NCBI GenBank assembly: GCA_016931535.1
Contig: JAFGEP010000163.1
Location: 1-58,267 of the forward strand
DNA length: 58,267 nucleotides
From: Bradymonadales bacterium
Lineage (GTDB): Bacteria; Myxococcota_A; Bradymonadia; JAFGEP01
Direction of reading: 5' to 3'
Made by a program: the position numbers and the translations under genes. Each line of letters begins with the position of its first letter. Within the stretch, counting starts at the first letter, position 1. The notes under the pieces are model-generated. The model was not told the origin of the DNA. It worked only from the letters and a program-made list of their open reading frames with translations, and did not search any database. Below, one piece after another: positions 1-7,896 of the stretch.

Positions 1-96
1 CCAGCAAAATCAAGGGGTCACCTCCGAGAAACCGCATCAAACTGTTAAAGATGAGTCTAGGTGAAGCGGTCGGCTCCGGTAATCAAGAGGGAGAGA

Positions 97-456
97 ATGG
101 GATCCACAGTCAATGCGACGTGCCGATGCGGGTTGGAAATCGACATCCTGATCGGCGGAGGTATGCTCAGCTTCAGGACTACGTGTTACTTTCCTTGCCT
201 CTGCGAGCGATGCCGTACCGTTGTGCCGGTGAACCTTCTCGCCAAACGCAAGCGATGCCCCCGGTGCAAGACCACAAAGGTCGTTCCATATGATGATCCG
301 ACCCTGTCAGACAAACCCGGGAAGCACGTGGTGGCGAGCTGGAACATGGGAGAGCACCTCGAAAGAGAGCTGAAGCTGACGGATGGGCAGTATAGGTGCC
401 CTCAGTGCGGCCAGATGACGCTTCGTTTCAGGGACAGCGGCCTGTGCTGGGACTGA
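97..456 (+). CDS. Small zinc-ribbon-like hypothetical protein
   Basis: About 119 residues, cytoplasmic (no signal peptide or membrane segment). It contains several Cys pairs: a CRCG element near the N-terminus, CLCERC and CPRC in the middle, and CPQCG near the C-terminus, as expected for two or more zinc-ribbon knuckles. It may be an RNA/DNA- or protein-binding accessory protein, but no family is recognised. An in-frame GTG lies 36 bases upstream at 61, but the ATG at 97 is preceded by a good purine-rich ribosome binding site (AAGAGGGAGAGA), so I use 97. It stands alone and ends just before a rho-independent terminator. The function is unknown. Confidence 0.6.
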   Translation: MGSTVNATCRCGLEIDILIGGGMLSFRTTCYFPCLCERCRTVVPVNLLAKRKRCPRCKTTKVVPYDDPTLSDKPGKHVVASWNMGEHLERELKLTDGQYRCPQCGQMTLRFRDSGLCWD

Positions 457-514
457 GGGAAAAACCCCAAGCAGGGCGCTGCAACGAAGGAGCCAACACA
501 CCACGTATGTGGGA

Positions 515-551
515 GAAAAACGCGGCGCATCCAACGCCGTGTTTTCTTTTT
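515..551. terminator. Rho-independent terminator, probably bidirectional
   Basis: A stem ACGCGGCG / CGCCGTGT (one G-U type mismatch) with a 7-base loop is followed by a T-rich run at 542-551. An A-rich run (GAGAAAAA) precedes it, so it can also work on the minus strand. It lies between the zinc-ribbon gene and the recombinase scar. Confidence 0.7.
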
Positions 552-570
552 GGATTCACGCCAGCGCTCT

Positions 571-690
571 TTACACCTCCTTCGGAATCACGGTGATTCG
601 ACTCTCGTCGACCTCGATCTGCTCGACCAGGTGGTGCAGGTAGTTGCGGGCGACGGTGGGATCGCTAGCGCGCCCAGGAACCGGACGAGC
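571..690 (-). pseudogene. C-terminal remnant of a site-specific recombinase (resolvase/invertase type)
   Basis: On the minus strand an open stretch ends with RNYLHHLVEQIEVDESRI...IPKEV and a TAA at 571-573. This pattern (helical tail, then 'LVEQIEVD', a beta strand and a short charged end) is like the extreme C-terminus of large serine recombinases. There is no start codon or catalytic domain upstream, and the frame decays beyond about 690. I read it as the scar of a lost mobile element next to the toxin-antitoxin insertion. Identification is by eye from about 40 residues. Confidence 0.45.
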
Positions 691-975
691 CCATTCCGCC
701 TCCCCCGAGCTACCGCGACAAGTGGCGGCGGTGGTGATCGCGATAGGCTCAGCGCCGCTGAGCCAATTCGATTGGTGCCGTTGATCGAATCGTCCGCCGT
801 CGCCTACCTGTCGTGGAGGTCACCGCCGCCAGGGCTGGCGCCTGGCCTGCTGCGCGGCCACCTGTTTTCCTCGTGCTCGAAGGAACACGATGGCTCAATA
901 TCCCCTTGACGATCGGGGCCAATGTTCCCTAGAATGGCGCATTGTGGCCTTCGCGTGGAATATTGGTGGACTTTG
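691..975. other. Intergenic, no gene seen
   Basis: No convincing reading frame on either strand. Sequence is GC-rich and repetitive in CCGCCG-type trinucleotides. The part near 900-975 must hold the promoter of the helix-turn-helix gene, but no good -35/-10 pair is obvious. Confidence 0.4.
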
Positions 976-1422
976 ATGTACACCGTGGCAAGAATCTCCG
1001 AGATCCTCGATCTTCACCCGAAAACGGTGCGGCGGTTCATTCGAGAAGGAAAGATCAAAGCAACGCGGATCGGCAGAGAATGGCGCATCAGCAAGGCGGA
1101 TCTACGGCAGTACACTCACGCTGAGTTGGCCAACACGCCCGACGAACCTCGGCCAGCGACACCGCTGTCGAGCCGGGTCCAAGTGTCCGCGGTGATCGAG
1201 CTCAGCGATGGGCACTCGGAGGAGGTGTCGCGCATATCCAACAGCCTGATCGCAGTGCTCAACAGCAAAGATCCGAGCTGGGGCACCTCCCGCTACGACC
1301 TCCTCTACCACCCGGAGACACACAAGGCGCGATTTGTCTTGAACGGAACTCCGCTGTTCATCCGCACCCTGCTGGAACTGGTAGAGGTGCTGATTCAAGA
1401 GGGCGGCACCGTCGACGGATGA
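976..1422 (+). CDS. Helix-turn-helix (excisionase/MerR-like) DNA-binding protein
   Basis: About 148 residues. The first 50 form a typical HTH_17/excisionase domain: MYTVARISEILDLHPKTVRR followed by FIREGKIKATRIGREWRISK, where a short wing follows the recognition helix. The remaining 95 residues form an unassigned alpha/beta domain (VQVSAVIELSDGHSEEVSRI...). The start at 976 is chosen because the domain begins there and GGTGGA lies upstream; the frame is open to 922. The stop lies 12 bases before the truncated alpha/beta hydrolase, which has a strong GAGAGGAGGT site, so the two were probably cotranscribed. A role as a local repressor/activator of the hydrolase is an inference. Confidence 0.8.
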   Translation: MYTVARISEILDLHPKTVRRFIREGKIKATRIGREWRISKADLRQYTHAELANTPDEPRPATPLSSRVQVSAVIELSDGHSEEVSRISNSLIAVLNSKDPSWGTSRYDLLYHPETHKARFVLNGTPLFIRTLLELVEVLIQEGGTVDG

Positions 1423-1434
1423 GAGGAGGTTCCT

Positions 1435-1932
1435 GTGGCTCGGTCTGTCTTCAAGAGCGAAGAAGGGCGCCGCGCGATCGTGGCCTGCTACGAGAAGGTG
1501 CTCGCGGAGGCGGCGTCTCGCTGTCCGCATCGTCGGCGCATCGTCAAGACCGTGCTTGGCGACACGCACGTCATCGAGGCTGGAGACGGCAGTCAACCGC
1601 CTCTGGTGCTCCTTCACGGCACGGCCAGCAACTCGGCCACCTGGTTGGCCGACATTCCCGCCTGGTCACAGCACTTCAGAGTCATCGCCACCGATATCGT
1701 CGGCGAGCCAGGCCTCAGCGAGGATCGGCACGTCACCCTGGCCAGCGACGAAACCTCCACTTGGCTTACGAGTCTGCTCGACACCATCGGCGTCGCACGC
1801 GTTCGCATTGTCGGAATGTCGCTCGGGGGGTGGATGGGACTGCACTTCGCCATCCGGCTTCCCGAGAGGGTCGAGGCGCTCTTGACGATGGAGCGGAAAT
1901 GGTATAGAAAATATACCATGGATCCTGGGTGA
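1435..1932 (+). pseudogene. Truncated alpha/beta hydrolase (5' part only)
   Basis: The frame opens with GTG after a GAGAGGAGGT site and encodes the N-terminal half of an alpha/beta-hydrolase: LVLLHGTASNSATW gives the oxyanion HG motif, a strand/Asp region follows (RVIATDIVGEPGLS), and GMSLGG is the nucleophile elbow with its Ser. After PERVEALL (near 1885) similarity stops and the frame runs through the BrnT promoter and operator to a stop at 1932. Normal members have about 270-300 residues; the catalytic Asp/His half is missing and is not found downstream. I infer that insertion of the BrnT/BrnA module, or an associated deletion, removed the 3' half. An inactive product is likely. Confidence 0.7.
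1882..1919 (+). promoter_or_regulatory. BrnTA promoter with overlapping palindromic operator
   Basis: A perfect inverted repeat, ATGGTATA (1899-1906), 5-base spacer GAAAA, TATACCAT (1912-1919), lies just upstream of brnT. A -35-like TTGACG is at 1882-1887, and a -10 can be read as TATAGA (1903) or TAGAAA (1905), inside the palindrome. BrnA antitoxins are known to repress their own operon, so this is the natural operator. Confidence 0.65.
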
Positions 1933-1943
1933 AGGCCGTGGGC

Positions 1944-2207
1944 ATGGAATTCGAGTTCGACGAAGCGAAGAGCGCAGCGAACAAGGCGAAACACGGTATC
2001 GACTTCGTGGAGGCCCAGCTCCTGTGGCTCGATTCCATGCTGATCGAGATTCCGGCGCGCACCGTGGACGAATCCAGGACTCTGGTCGTCGGGGTCATCG
2101 CCAACGTTCATTGGTCGGCCGTTGTCACCTACCGCGAGGAGCGCATCCGGATCATCTCGGTCCGTCGTTCTCGTCGCGAGGAGGTCGAGATCTATGAAAG
2201 CGCGTGA
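1944..2207 (+). CDS. brnT: BrnT family ribonuclease toxin
   Basis: 87 residues. The N-terminal FEFDEAKSAANKAKHGIDF matches the BrnT signature (F-x-W/F-D-x-x-K-x-x-x-N-x-x-K-H-G-I/V-x-F). The middle strands (RTLVVGVIANVHWSAVVTY) and the C-terminal ERIRIISVRRSRREEVEIYE are also typical of this RelE-like fold RNase, which arrests translation by cleaving RNA. ATG at 1944 is chosen over the upstream GTG at 1929 because the family starts there and GAAGG lies 8 bases before it. The gene overlaps brnA by 14 bases, giving translational coupling. Confidence 0.9.
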   Translation: MEFEFDEAKSAANKAKHGIDFVEAQLLWLDSMLIEIPARTVDESRTLVVGVIANVHWSAVVTYREERIRIISVRRSRREEVEIYESA

Positions 2208-2421
2208 TTTCGACGATAAGTTCGACCGAGGAGAAGACGTCACCTCGGTGTTGGACCTCACGAAAGCCCGCCGCAAGAACCTGGAGCCGCGAAGGATCAA
2301 TGTCGATTTCCCGGCATGGATGATCGATTCCCTCGATCGTGAGGCGAAGCGACTCGGGATCACCCGACAATCGATCATCAAGGTCTGGATAGCGGAAATG
2401 CTAGAACGAAAGACCTCGTAG
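2194..2421 (+). CDS. brnA: BrnA family (CopG-like) antitoxin
   Basis: 75 residues. MKARDFDDKFDRGEDVTSVL is the usual BrnA lead, and the C-terminal part (RRINVDFPAWMIDSLDREAK, then RLGITRQSIIKVWIAEMLER) is a ribbon-helix-helix DNA-binding domain. It neutralises BrnT and should bind the palindrome at 1899-1919. The start ATG lies inside the 3' end of brnT; the frame is open further upstream but the domain begins here. Confidence 0.9.
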   Translation: MKARDFDDKFDRGEDVTSVLDLTKARRKNLEPRRINVDFPAWMIDSLDREAKRLGITRQSIIKVWIAEMLERKTS

Positions 2422-2543
2422 CGGGGGCACCTTGCAGACAGTCCGATCGAGTGGCCTCCATCTGCGTGTGATTTTTGCTCATATTAATATTGTGTGCGTC
2501 TTACCTATGTTGTACAAGAAATTTAGAGATGAGGTCATTTACC

Positions 2544-3746
2544 ATGTTGCAGCAATCTCAAGCCGGTGTGAGGGGTACCCCTAAAGGCGCCATCTCGACA
2601 CCGGCAGCTGGTGCCCAGAACGAAGCGTTGTACCAATTTCGGAGCGGTCTCGCCGATCTCCCCTATGTCCAGCAGTTAAAGGCTGTTCAGCCGCCCTTAC
2701 CGTTCCCGTCAATAGCATCCGTCCCGGGGCCCATCCAGCATCGACCTGAAGGGGCACAGGGCGCGAAACCCGATGCGGTCGAAGATCCCACATCGGACCG
2801 AACTCGCAGATTTGTGACCGGTGGAACGGAGTCCAGGGACGAGTCGGTTCAGATGAAAAAGGAGGCATCCGAGAAGAAAGCAGGGGTGGGTGGCGAGTCA
2901 GAAGGCGCCTGTGAACTCGGGTTCAAAATCGGCAACAAGGATTACAAGCTCAATTTTTCGAGAGATGGCGCTGTCGTCGAGGTCGAGATACCCGCATTCG
3001 AATGGCCGAAACCCGAGTTCAAGGTCGCCAAGTTGTTAGTTCACCCCGTCTGGGGACCTTTTTCTATCCTGTTCGGACTTTCTGCAGGAGCCGGCATCAA
3101 GGTATCGGGAGTGCTCAAACTACAGGGGTCGAAAAGAAAGGAGAAGGACGAAACGGTTTGGTCCGTCACCGCCGCTGGAGGGATTGCCGGAGAGGCGCAG
3201 TTCTGGGGCGAAGTCCAGGCCGGCGGAATGGCGGGCATCTCCCAATTGGCCGGTGTTACCGCCGCAATCTATGCCAAACCGAGCATATCGTTGAAGCTCG
3301 ACATCCTCCCCGAAACGAACCTCTCGCACAGCAGCAAGACCGGTTGGCGGGGTTTTCTCAAGCTTCCAGCCAAGGTCGAGACGCCGTTGAAAGTCGAAGG
3401 CGGACTAAAATCCGAGCTGGTGTTCCTGGGCCAGCAAGATACCTTGTTTACCCTGAAATTGGGCGAATGGCACATCGCCACGGCCGGCGCAGCCCTGTCG
3501 TTCGGTCACAGGTGGCCCGGAGGCTACTTCCTGGAGGGAAACAAGCCCTACATCAAATGGGGCAAAGGGCCTGAAACACAAGTGGATATGACTCACCTGA
3601 AGAAAAAAGCCGTCGCGGCCGTCGCAAAGGCTAACATGCCCCTTGTCGAAGTTGTGCGCCAGCTATGGGCTCGCCACGGAAAACGCCTCCTCGCCTCTAG
3701 CATGTTCGAGCTACCTCCCGAGATACGCGCTGCCATATCGAAGTGA
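2544..3746 (+). CDS. Signal-less, beta-rich protein of unknown function with disordered leader
   Basis: About 400 residues with no signal peptide. Residues 1-110 are low in order and rich in Pro, Gly, Gln and charged residues (LADLPYVQQLKAVQPPLPFP). Residues about 125-340 are rich in Gly, Val, Ala and aromatic residues with alternating hydrophobicity (LFGLSAGAGIKVSGVLKLQG; WGEVQAGGMAGISQLAGVTA), suggesting a beta-sheet or barrel-like body. The last 60 are helical and basic. The frame is open from 2475, but ATG 2544 has GATGAGG about 9 bases upstream. The upstream 70 bases are AT-rich. The leader resembles cargo proteins of extracellular contractile injection systems, but no injection-system structural gene is in the window, so this is only a hypothesis. 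No family recognised. Confidence 0.6.
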   Translation: MLQQSQAGVRGTPKGAISTPAAGAQNEALYQFRSGLADLPYVQQLKAVQPPLPFPSIASVPGPIQHRPEGAQGAKPDAVEDPTSDRTRRFVTGGTESRDESVQMKKEASEKKAGVGGESEGACELGFKIGNKDYKLNFSRDGAVVEVEIPAFEWPKPEFKVAKLLVHPVWGPFSILFGLSAGAGIKVSGVLKLQGSKRKEKDETVWSVTAAGGIAGEAQFWGEVQAGGMAGISQLAGVTAAIYAKPSISLKLDILPETNLSHSSKTGWRGFLKLPAKVETPLKVEGGLKSELVFLGQQDTLFTLKLGEWHIATAGAALSFGHRWPGGYFLEGNKPYIKWGKGPETQVDMTHLKKKAVAAVAKANMPLVEVVRQLWARHGKRLLASSMFELPPEIRAAISK

Positions 3747-3765
3747 CAGGACACCGCCGGCCCCT

Positions 3766-3889
3766 TTACTCATCGGCCACCGCTGACCTCTCTGCATCGG
3801 CCAGCAGTACCCGGCAAGACGCTCGCAGGAGCCCGACTTCTCCCTGATCGGTCAGGTGCAACGCCTTCGTGACGAACTGGTAAGCGAGG
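3766..3889 (-). other. Frameshifted 3' extension of the neighbouring secreted-protein gene
   Basis: In a different frame from the upstream gene, this stretch reads HLDLAYQFVTKALHLTDQGE and GLLRASCRVLLADAERSAVA and ends at a TAA at 3766-3768. Removing one base from the G7 run at 3906-3912 joins it in frame to the upstream gene, extending that protein by about 45 helical residues. Confidence 0.6.
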
Positions 3890-4873
3890 TCAAGGTGCGG
3901 TCTGAGGGGGGGCGGCCTCTGTCGCCATCGAGCGGGTTCGTTCAACGCTCGCAGAGCTCATCCCCTCCGTGTGCAAGGCATCGGCCAGATCGTTCCAACG
4001 GGAGGCGTCCCGATCGGCGGCGATCGCGCCGACCAGCAGATCGATCCATGCCGGCCGCTCGGGATGTTGCGGAGCTCCTTGCAGGAAGTAGAGATGGCCG
4101 ATCTCGCCGAGTGGGCTGTCTGTCGGCACCGAGATGGAGACCATCAACCCCTGTCCTGGAGAAGGGACCGTGAGGTCCCAGCGGGTGGCTTCTCCCGCCT
4201 GGCTGCGGGTGATCCAACCGGGAGGCTCGGCCGGGGTGGGGTGGACCGCCCTCAGCGCGGCAGGGCTGCCGACCGACTTGACAATGAGTCCGATGGAGAT
4301 GGGAATCTCCGTTTCCCACCGTTCCAGCTCACAGGTCAATTCGGCCGGATCATGCTGAAATCCCAGCAGAACGAGGCCGGCATGGGTGACCGGTCCGCCG
4401 AACAGGCGGGTTGTCCACTCTCTTCCAGCCTCGGAAGCGACGGGTGAACCCGACACAGGGGCAGCGGCAAAGAGATCTTCGTACCTGTCATCCATCGGCA
4501 GATGGTTGATGGTGACCTGGACGTCGTTGGACGACCGGTGCTGCCCCAGCAGGATGATGTTGGGCGGGCTGTCGGCCGGATTTCGGTACACGAAGACCGC
4601 CTGGTACTCCACCGCAGGCAGCGGGATGGATAGTCCGAACAGGTCGAGAGACCAGGTGGAGATCATCGGATCCGGTTCGGGCATGGGTGTAAAGCGGACG
4701 TCCATGCCTGGCACCTGCGCCAGCTCCTGTTTGAGCTGCTGACAGCGAACCGGCCAGTCATTCAGAAAATCGGGCAACGGCGGTGTGTCGTTTCCGCCGG
4801 ACTGCGCGAGTCCAGCCATCGGCCCGGATGCGGTAACTGCCCACAACACGACAACGCGCAAGTATCGCCTCAT
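3890..4873 (-). CDS. Secreted hypothetical protein, probably frameshifted near its 3' end
   Basis: 327 residues as read. The N-terminus MRRYLRVVVLWAVTASGPMA plus GLAQS is a Sec signal peptide, so the product is periplasmic or exported. The mature part is rich in Trp, Pro and beta-strand-like segments with no recognised domain. Start 4873 is preferred over 4993 because it places the signal peptide first and follows GGGAGG. The reading frame ends at a TGA directly after a homopolymer (seven G on the plus strand, 3906-3912); with one base fewer the protein continues to 3766 (see the extension entry). This is either a real mutation or a sequencing indel. It stands alone, convergent with the gene ending at 3746. 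Confidence 0.6.
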   Translation of the reverse strand: MRRYLRVVVLWAVTASGPMAGLAQSGGNDTPPLPDFLNDWPVRCQQLKQELAQVPGMDVRFTPMPEPDPMISTWSLDLFGLSIPLPAVEYQAVFVYRNPADSPPNIILLGQHRSSNDVQVTINHLPMDDRYEDLFAAAPVSGSPVASEAGREWTTRLFGGPVTHAGLVLLGFQHDPAELTCELERWETEIPISIGLIVKSVGSPAALRAVHPTPAEPPGWITRSQAGEATRWDLTVPSPGQGLMVSISVPTDSPLGEIGHLYFLQGAPQHPERPAWIDLLVGAIAADRDASRWNDLADALHTEGMSSASVERTRSMATEAAPPQTAP

Positions 4874-4943
4874 GCTGGCCTCCCGTGGCGACAGGGTACC
4901 TTCCACCTGGAGGCAGCGCAACACTTCCCCCGGCCTGGCAGGC

Positions 4944-5138
4944 GATCGCAATGGATTGTGCAAGGCGGGCATCCTTTTGTCCGAGGCGGCCACCGCCCCC
5001 TACGGATTGGGCTCCACCGTCGGCAACGCCGCTGTCTTGCTCCCGGACGGTTCCATACGTTTCTTCCGCGCCAACGACTGGAACCACAAGACCGGCGGCG
5101 ACTGGATGAATCAGGCCATCATCGTCTACCTGCCGTGA
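4944..5138 (+). pseudogene. C-terminal remnant of an unidentified protein
   Basis: An open plus-strand stretch reads GDRNGLCKAGILLSEAATAP, GLGSTVGNAAVLLPDGSIRFF and NHKTGGDWMNQAIIVYLP before the stop at 5138. It looks like a genuine beta-rich C-terminal domain with balanced composition, but no start codon or ribosome site fits, and its upstream part overlaps the divergent secreted-protein gene. I infer a 3' remnant left by deletion. The following bases to 5428 show no convincing gene. Confidence 0.4.
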
Positions 5139-5428
5139 TGCCGGCAACCCGTGCGGTCCTTCGCAGGAACCTGTCTGTGGTCGTGTCCTGATGGGCGTCT
5201 GGCGAGCCAGTCGGCGAGCGCCACGAGGTCGGTGGCGCTATTCCATCATGAGTGGGTTCTTTAAGGACGACCTGGTCGCGATCAGGAAGCAAACGCAGGT
5301 CAGCCTGGACATGCGAACGAGATCGACCACCGAGGTTTGTGCAAGGCGTTGCGGGCCAAGGAGTGCGGCCACGCCTGCGGGAGCATGTCGGGATCCTCTG
5401 TGTGAGAAGCGTGATGCTGACGCTGGCG

Positions 5429-7711
5429 TCAGGGGGTGATCGACAACACGACGTCGGCGACGACCGCGTTCCCCGCGGTATCTTGGAGGGCGATCCGGAC
5501 GGTCACTTCGTCGTCGGTGTAGGTTGCCATCTTGGAGGTCGGCGTGCAGACGGCGGTGTAGATCCCGTCGTCGGCTACCAGGTCACGTCCCTGGCCATCA
5601 TCCCGCAAGGCCGAAACCGACACCGGATCTTCGCCGGACGCGAAGTAATCGCCGCCGTCCAGCACGTCCTGTTCTACGCGGTTGATGGTCTCCAGGCCGT
5701 CGTCGTCCGCAATCTCCACGGTGATCACCACGTAGGCCTCGGAATCGTCGCGAGGCATTTCGGGCGGGCTCATGCGCACCCACTCGATATCCGGCGCGTC
5801 GGTCAGATCGTCGGTGATGTAGAGCCACCCGTAATAGAGCGCATGTCGGTGCGGAGAAGAGGCGTAATGATGTCTGAATGCGATGCGACGGCCGTCGATG
5901 CTCATGTTCAGGGAGCCATTGGCGTTGAGTGTCGTGCCAGCAAACAGCTGGCGTCTCACGACTCCGTTGCGGGATGCAAGTAGACCGCCGGAATCTCCGA
6001 ACGTCGTATTGGCCCAGAAAAGCCACTGCATGTCTCCGGACGCGGCCACGCTGCCCGTTCCGGGGAAGTTGTCGATCGCCTGGATCGACGAGCCGGCGAA
6101 GTCCGATACGTAGGTCTTATTCTCGCCAAACGCCACAAAGAGGATGCTCGAACCATCCGGGCTGATGAGGACGTTTGACTTGCCAATTTCTGGGTCAGTG
6201 TCCGCAGTGAGTCTGGTGAACTGGGTTGTGGAACGCCAGGTCAGAATGTCGTCCTGGTCGTCGAATGTGCCTGTTCCCGGAGGCGGAACCCATCGCGTCA
6301 TCTCGAAGACGAAATGGCCCCCGCCATCGTTGACATCGAAATCGCCTATCCACATGCCGCGGGACTCGTCCGACTCTACATAATCACCTGGGTCGATGAC
6401 CTCGACGAAGTCGAGCCCGTTCTGATTGATGTGCCAGATGTGATGCTTCCCCCCGTCTCGAAAGAAGACATCGCTTCCATCGGCATTGGTGTGCATGACA
6501 TTGATCTCGTTGAAACCCTCCTCGAAGGCTTCCCGCAGCTCGAGACGGGTGCAGGTTTCACCGACCATCTTGTAGATGACCGGGATCATGTGAGATTCGT
6601 AGATGGCGCGGTCCGAGACGTAGGCTCGGGTTCCATCCGGACTGATGGTAGCGGCGTAGGACCCTCCGACGACATTTTCGAACAGACAGGTCAGGAGGGT
6701 TTGCCCCAACGCATCGATGGTAAACGCACGGGTGCCACCACCAAAGCCGACGCCGGCCAGCATGGAGCCGTCGGTGCTCATGTCGACGTACCCGTTGTAC
6801 AAGTTCAACCCCTGGTTCTCCAGGTCGATGATGCGGTCGTAAGTCGCATAGAATTCGAAATCCATCAGCTGCTCGATGATGAACACCGCCCGGACGGTCT
6901 TGTCGCTGTCCATGAGGATGGTCGCCGGGTTGGCCATGCCGGTCAGGTCTCCTTCCCAGCGGTCGAATCGGTAGTTGACATCCGGATTGGCCCGAAGCTG
7001 CACCACGGTTCCCGGCGGGTAGTGAAAGCCCGACGGATCCAGGATGACCGCTCCCAACCCCTCCTGTTCGATGGTCAACCTGAATGTCGTCTCATCGGTG
7101 ACCTGGTCGGAAGGGGGCGGATCCTCGCCCATCTCCGCATCGCCGGGGAGCTCGGCGGTATCGATGATCGAGTCGACAGGCAGGTCACCCGCGTCGAGGT
7201 CCGGGTCGGCGGCGGTTGGCGGGCCCGCGACACCCATGAGGCTGAAGCTGTCGACTTGTAAGGTGGCGATCCCCCCGCCGAAGGTGGCGGTTGTGAGTAT
7301 CTCCCAGCTGGTGTCACTGTCGTCATCGAGGTGAAGGACGACCAGTCCATCCGAGGATCCGGAGTATGGGAGGGTGATCGTGACCGGTTGTGCGAATGTC
7401 GTTCCATGTGGGGTGAAGGCGAAGACCTCCCCTCGCAGCTCGTACCCGGAAGGTAGAGGCACGTCGGTGGTAGTCTGCGCGATCCCGATCTCGATGGTTT
7501 CGGACAGAGCCCCTGTCGGAATGTCGGCAGAGGTGTCCCCCAAAGCAAGGGTTCCTCCTTCTGGACCGATGCTCCCGCTAACTTCGGAACCCCCGTGTGA
7601 CCCATCGCCCGAATCATCGGTTGGGCATGCGGCTAGGGCGAGAGCGAGAATGCACAACGCCTGGATAGAGTAGGCTCGTGCTAATCGCAAGGGTAGCGCG
7701 ATGGGTGACAT
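5429..7711 (-). CDS. Lipoprotein with ZU5-like, repeat and beta-propeller-like domains
   Basis: 760 residues. The signal peptide ends in a lipobox (LALALAAC), so it is an exported lipoprotein. Next comes a ZU5-like segment beginning SIGPEGGTLALGDTSADIPT (about residues 45-160), an Asp-rich linker, and a bacterial InlB-type repeat module (GLGAVILDPSGFHYPPGTVV to DSDKTVRAVF; residues about 215-280). The large middle part repeats 'S-x-D-G-S/T' strands (MSTDGSMLAGV, ISPDGTRAYVS, ISPDGSSILFV, MSIDGRRIAFR) typical of TolB/WD40-like propellers. The last about 90 residues form an Ig-like domain (ALRDDGQGRDLVADDGIYTA). The start has a perfect AAGGAGGT site. Probably a surface or periplasmic binding protein; its ligand is unknown. 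Confidence 0.75.
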   Translation of the reverse strand: MSPIALPLRLARAYSIQALCILALALAACPTDDSGDGSHGGSEVSGSIGPEGGTLALGDTSADIPTGALSETIEIGIAQTTTDVPLPSGYELRGEVFAFTPHGTTFAQPVTITLPYSGSSDGLVVLHLDDDSDTSWEILTTATFGGGIATLQVDSFSLMGVAGPPTAADPDLDAGDLPVDSIIDTAELPGDAEMGEDPPPSDQVTDETTFRLTIEQEGLGAVILDPSGFHYPPGTVVQLRANPDVNYRFDRWEGDLTGMANPATILMDSDKTVRAVFIIEQLMDFEFYATYDRIIDLENQGLNLYNGYVDMSTDGSMLAGVGFGGGTRAFTIDALGQTLLTCLFENVVGGSYAATISPDGTRAYVSDRAIYESHMIPVIYKMVGETCTRLELREAFEEGFNEINVMHTNADGSDVFFRDGGKHHIWHINQNGLDFVEVIDPGDYVESDESRGMWIGDFDVNDGGGHFVFEMTRWVPPPGTGTFDDQDDILTWRSTTQFTRLTADTDPEIGKSNVLISPDGSSILFVAFGENKTYVSDFAGSSIQAIDNFPGTGSVAASGDMQWLFWANTTFGDSGGLLASRNGVVRRQLFAGTTLNANGSLNMSIDGRRIAFRHHYASSPHRHALYYGWLYITDDLTDAPDIEWVRMSPPEMPRDDSEAYVVITVEIADDDGLETINRVEQDVLDGGDYFASGEDPVSVSALRDDGQGRDLVADDGIYTAVCTPTSKMATYTDDEVTVRIALQDTAGNAVVADVVLSITP

Positions 7712-7741
7712 GAGCGGACCTCCTTGTGAATTTGTCCTTCA

Positions 7742-7770
7742 ATCCTAGCGGGATCCCAAGGCGGGAGCAA
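7742..7770 (-). promoter_or_regulatory. Putative sigma70 promoter of the propeller lipoprotein
   Basis: On the minus strand TTGCTC (plus 7765-7770), a 17-base spacer, then TAGGAT (plus 7742-7747) lie about 30 bases upstream of the start at 7711. Four of six bases match the consensus in each box. Confidence 0.45.
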
Positions 7771-7896
7771 GCCCAGACAGATGGAGAAATACAATCTCCC
7801 CTTGCGGCGGGGTGCATCAGTTGTCCAACAAGGTTGACAAGCGAAAGGAACCTGGTTTTCCCCGATAGGGCGAACCGTGCGTCGAGCGCGGCGAGG

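Noticed and set aside
2475..2543. Start of the beta-rich protein at 2475
   Set aside because: The first 23 residues (MLILILCASYLCCTRN) are hydrophobic and Cys-rich but have no ribosome site and lie in AT-rich upstream DNA; ATG 2544 fits better. If real it could be a signal peptide, so this should be kept in mind.
5252..7261. Plus-strand open frames over the propeller lipoprotein
   Set aside because: Antisense shadows with His/Val/Asp-rich low-complexity composition.
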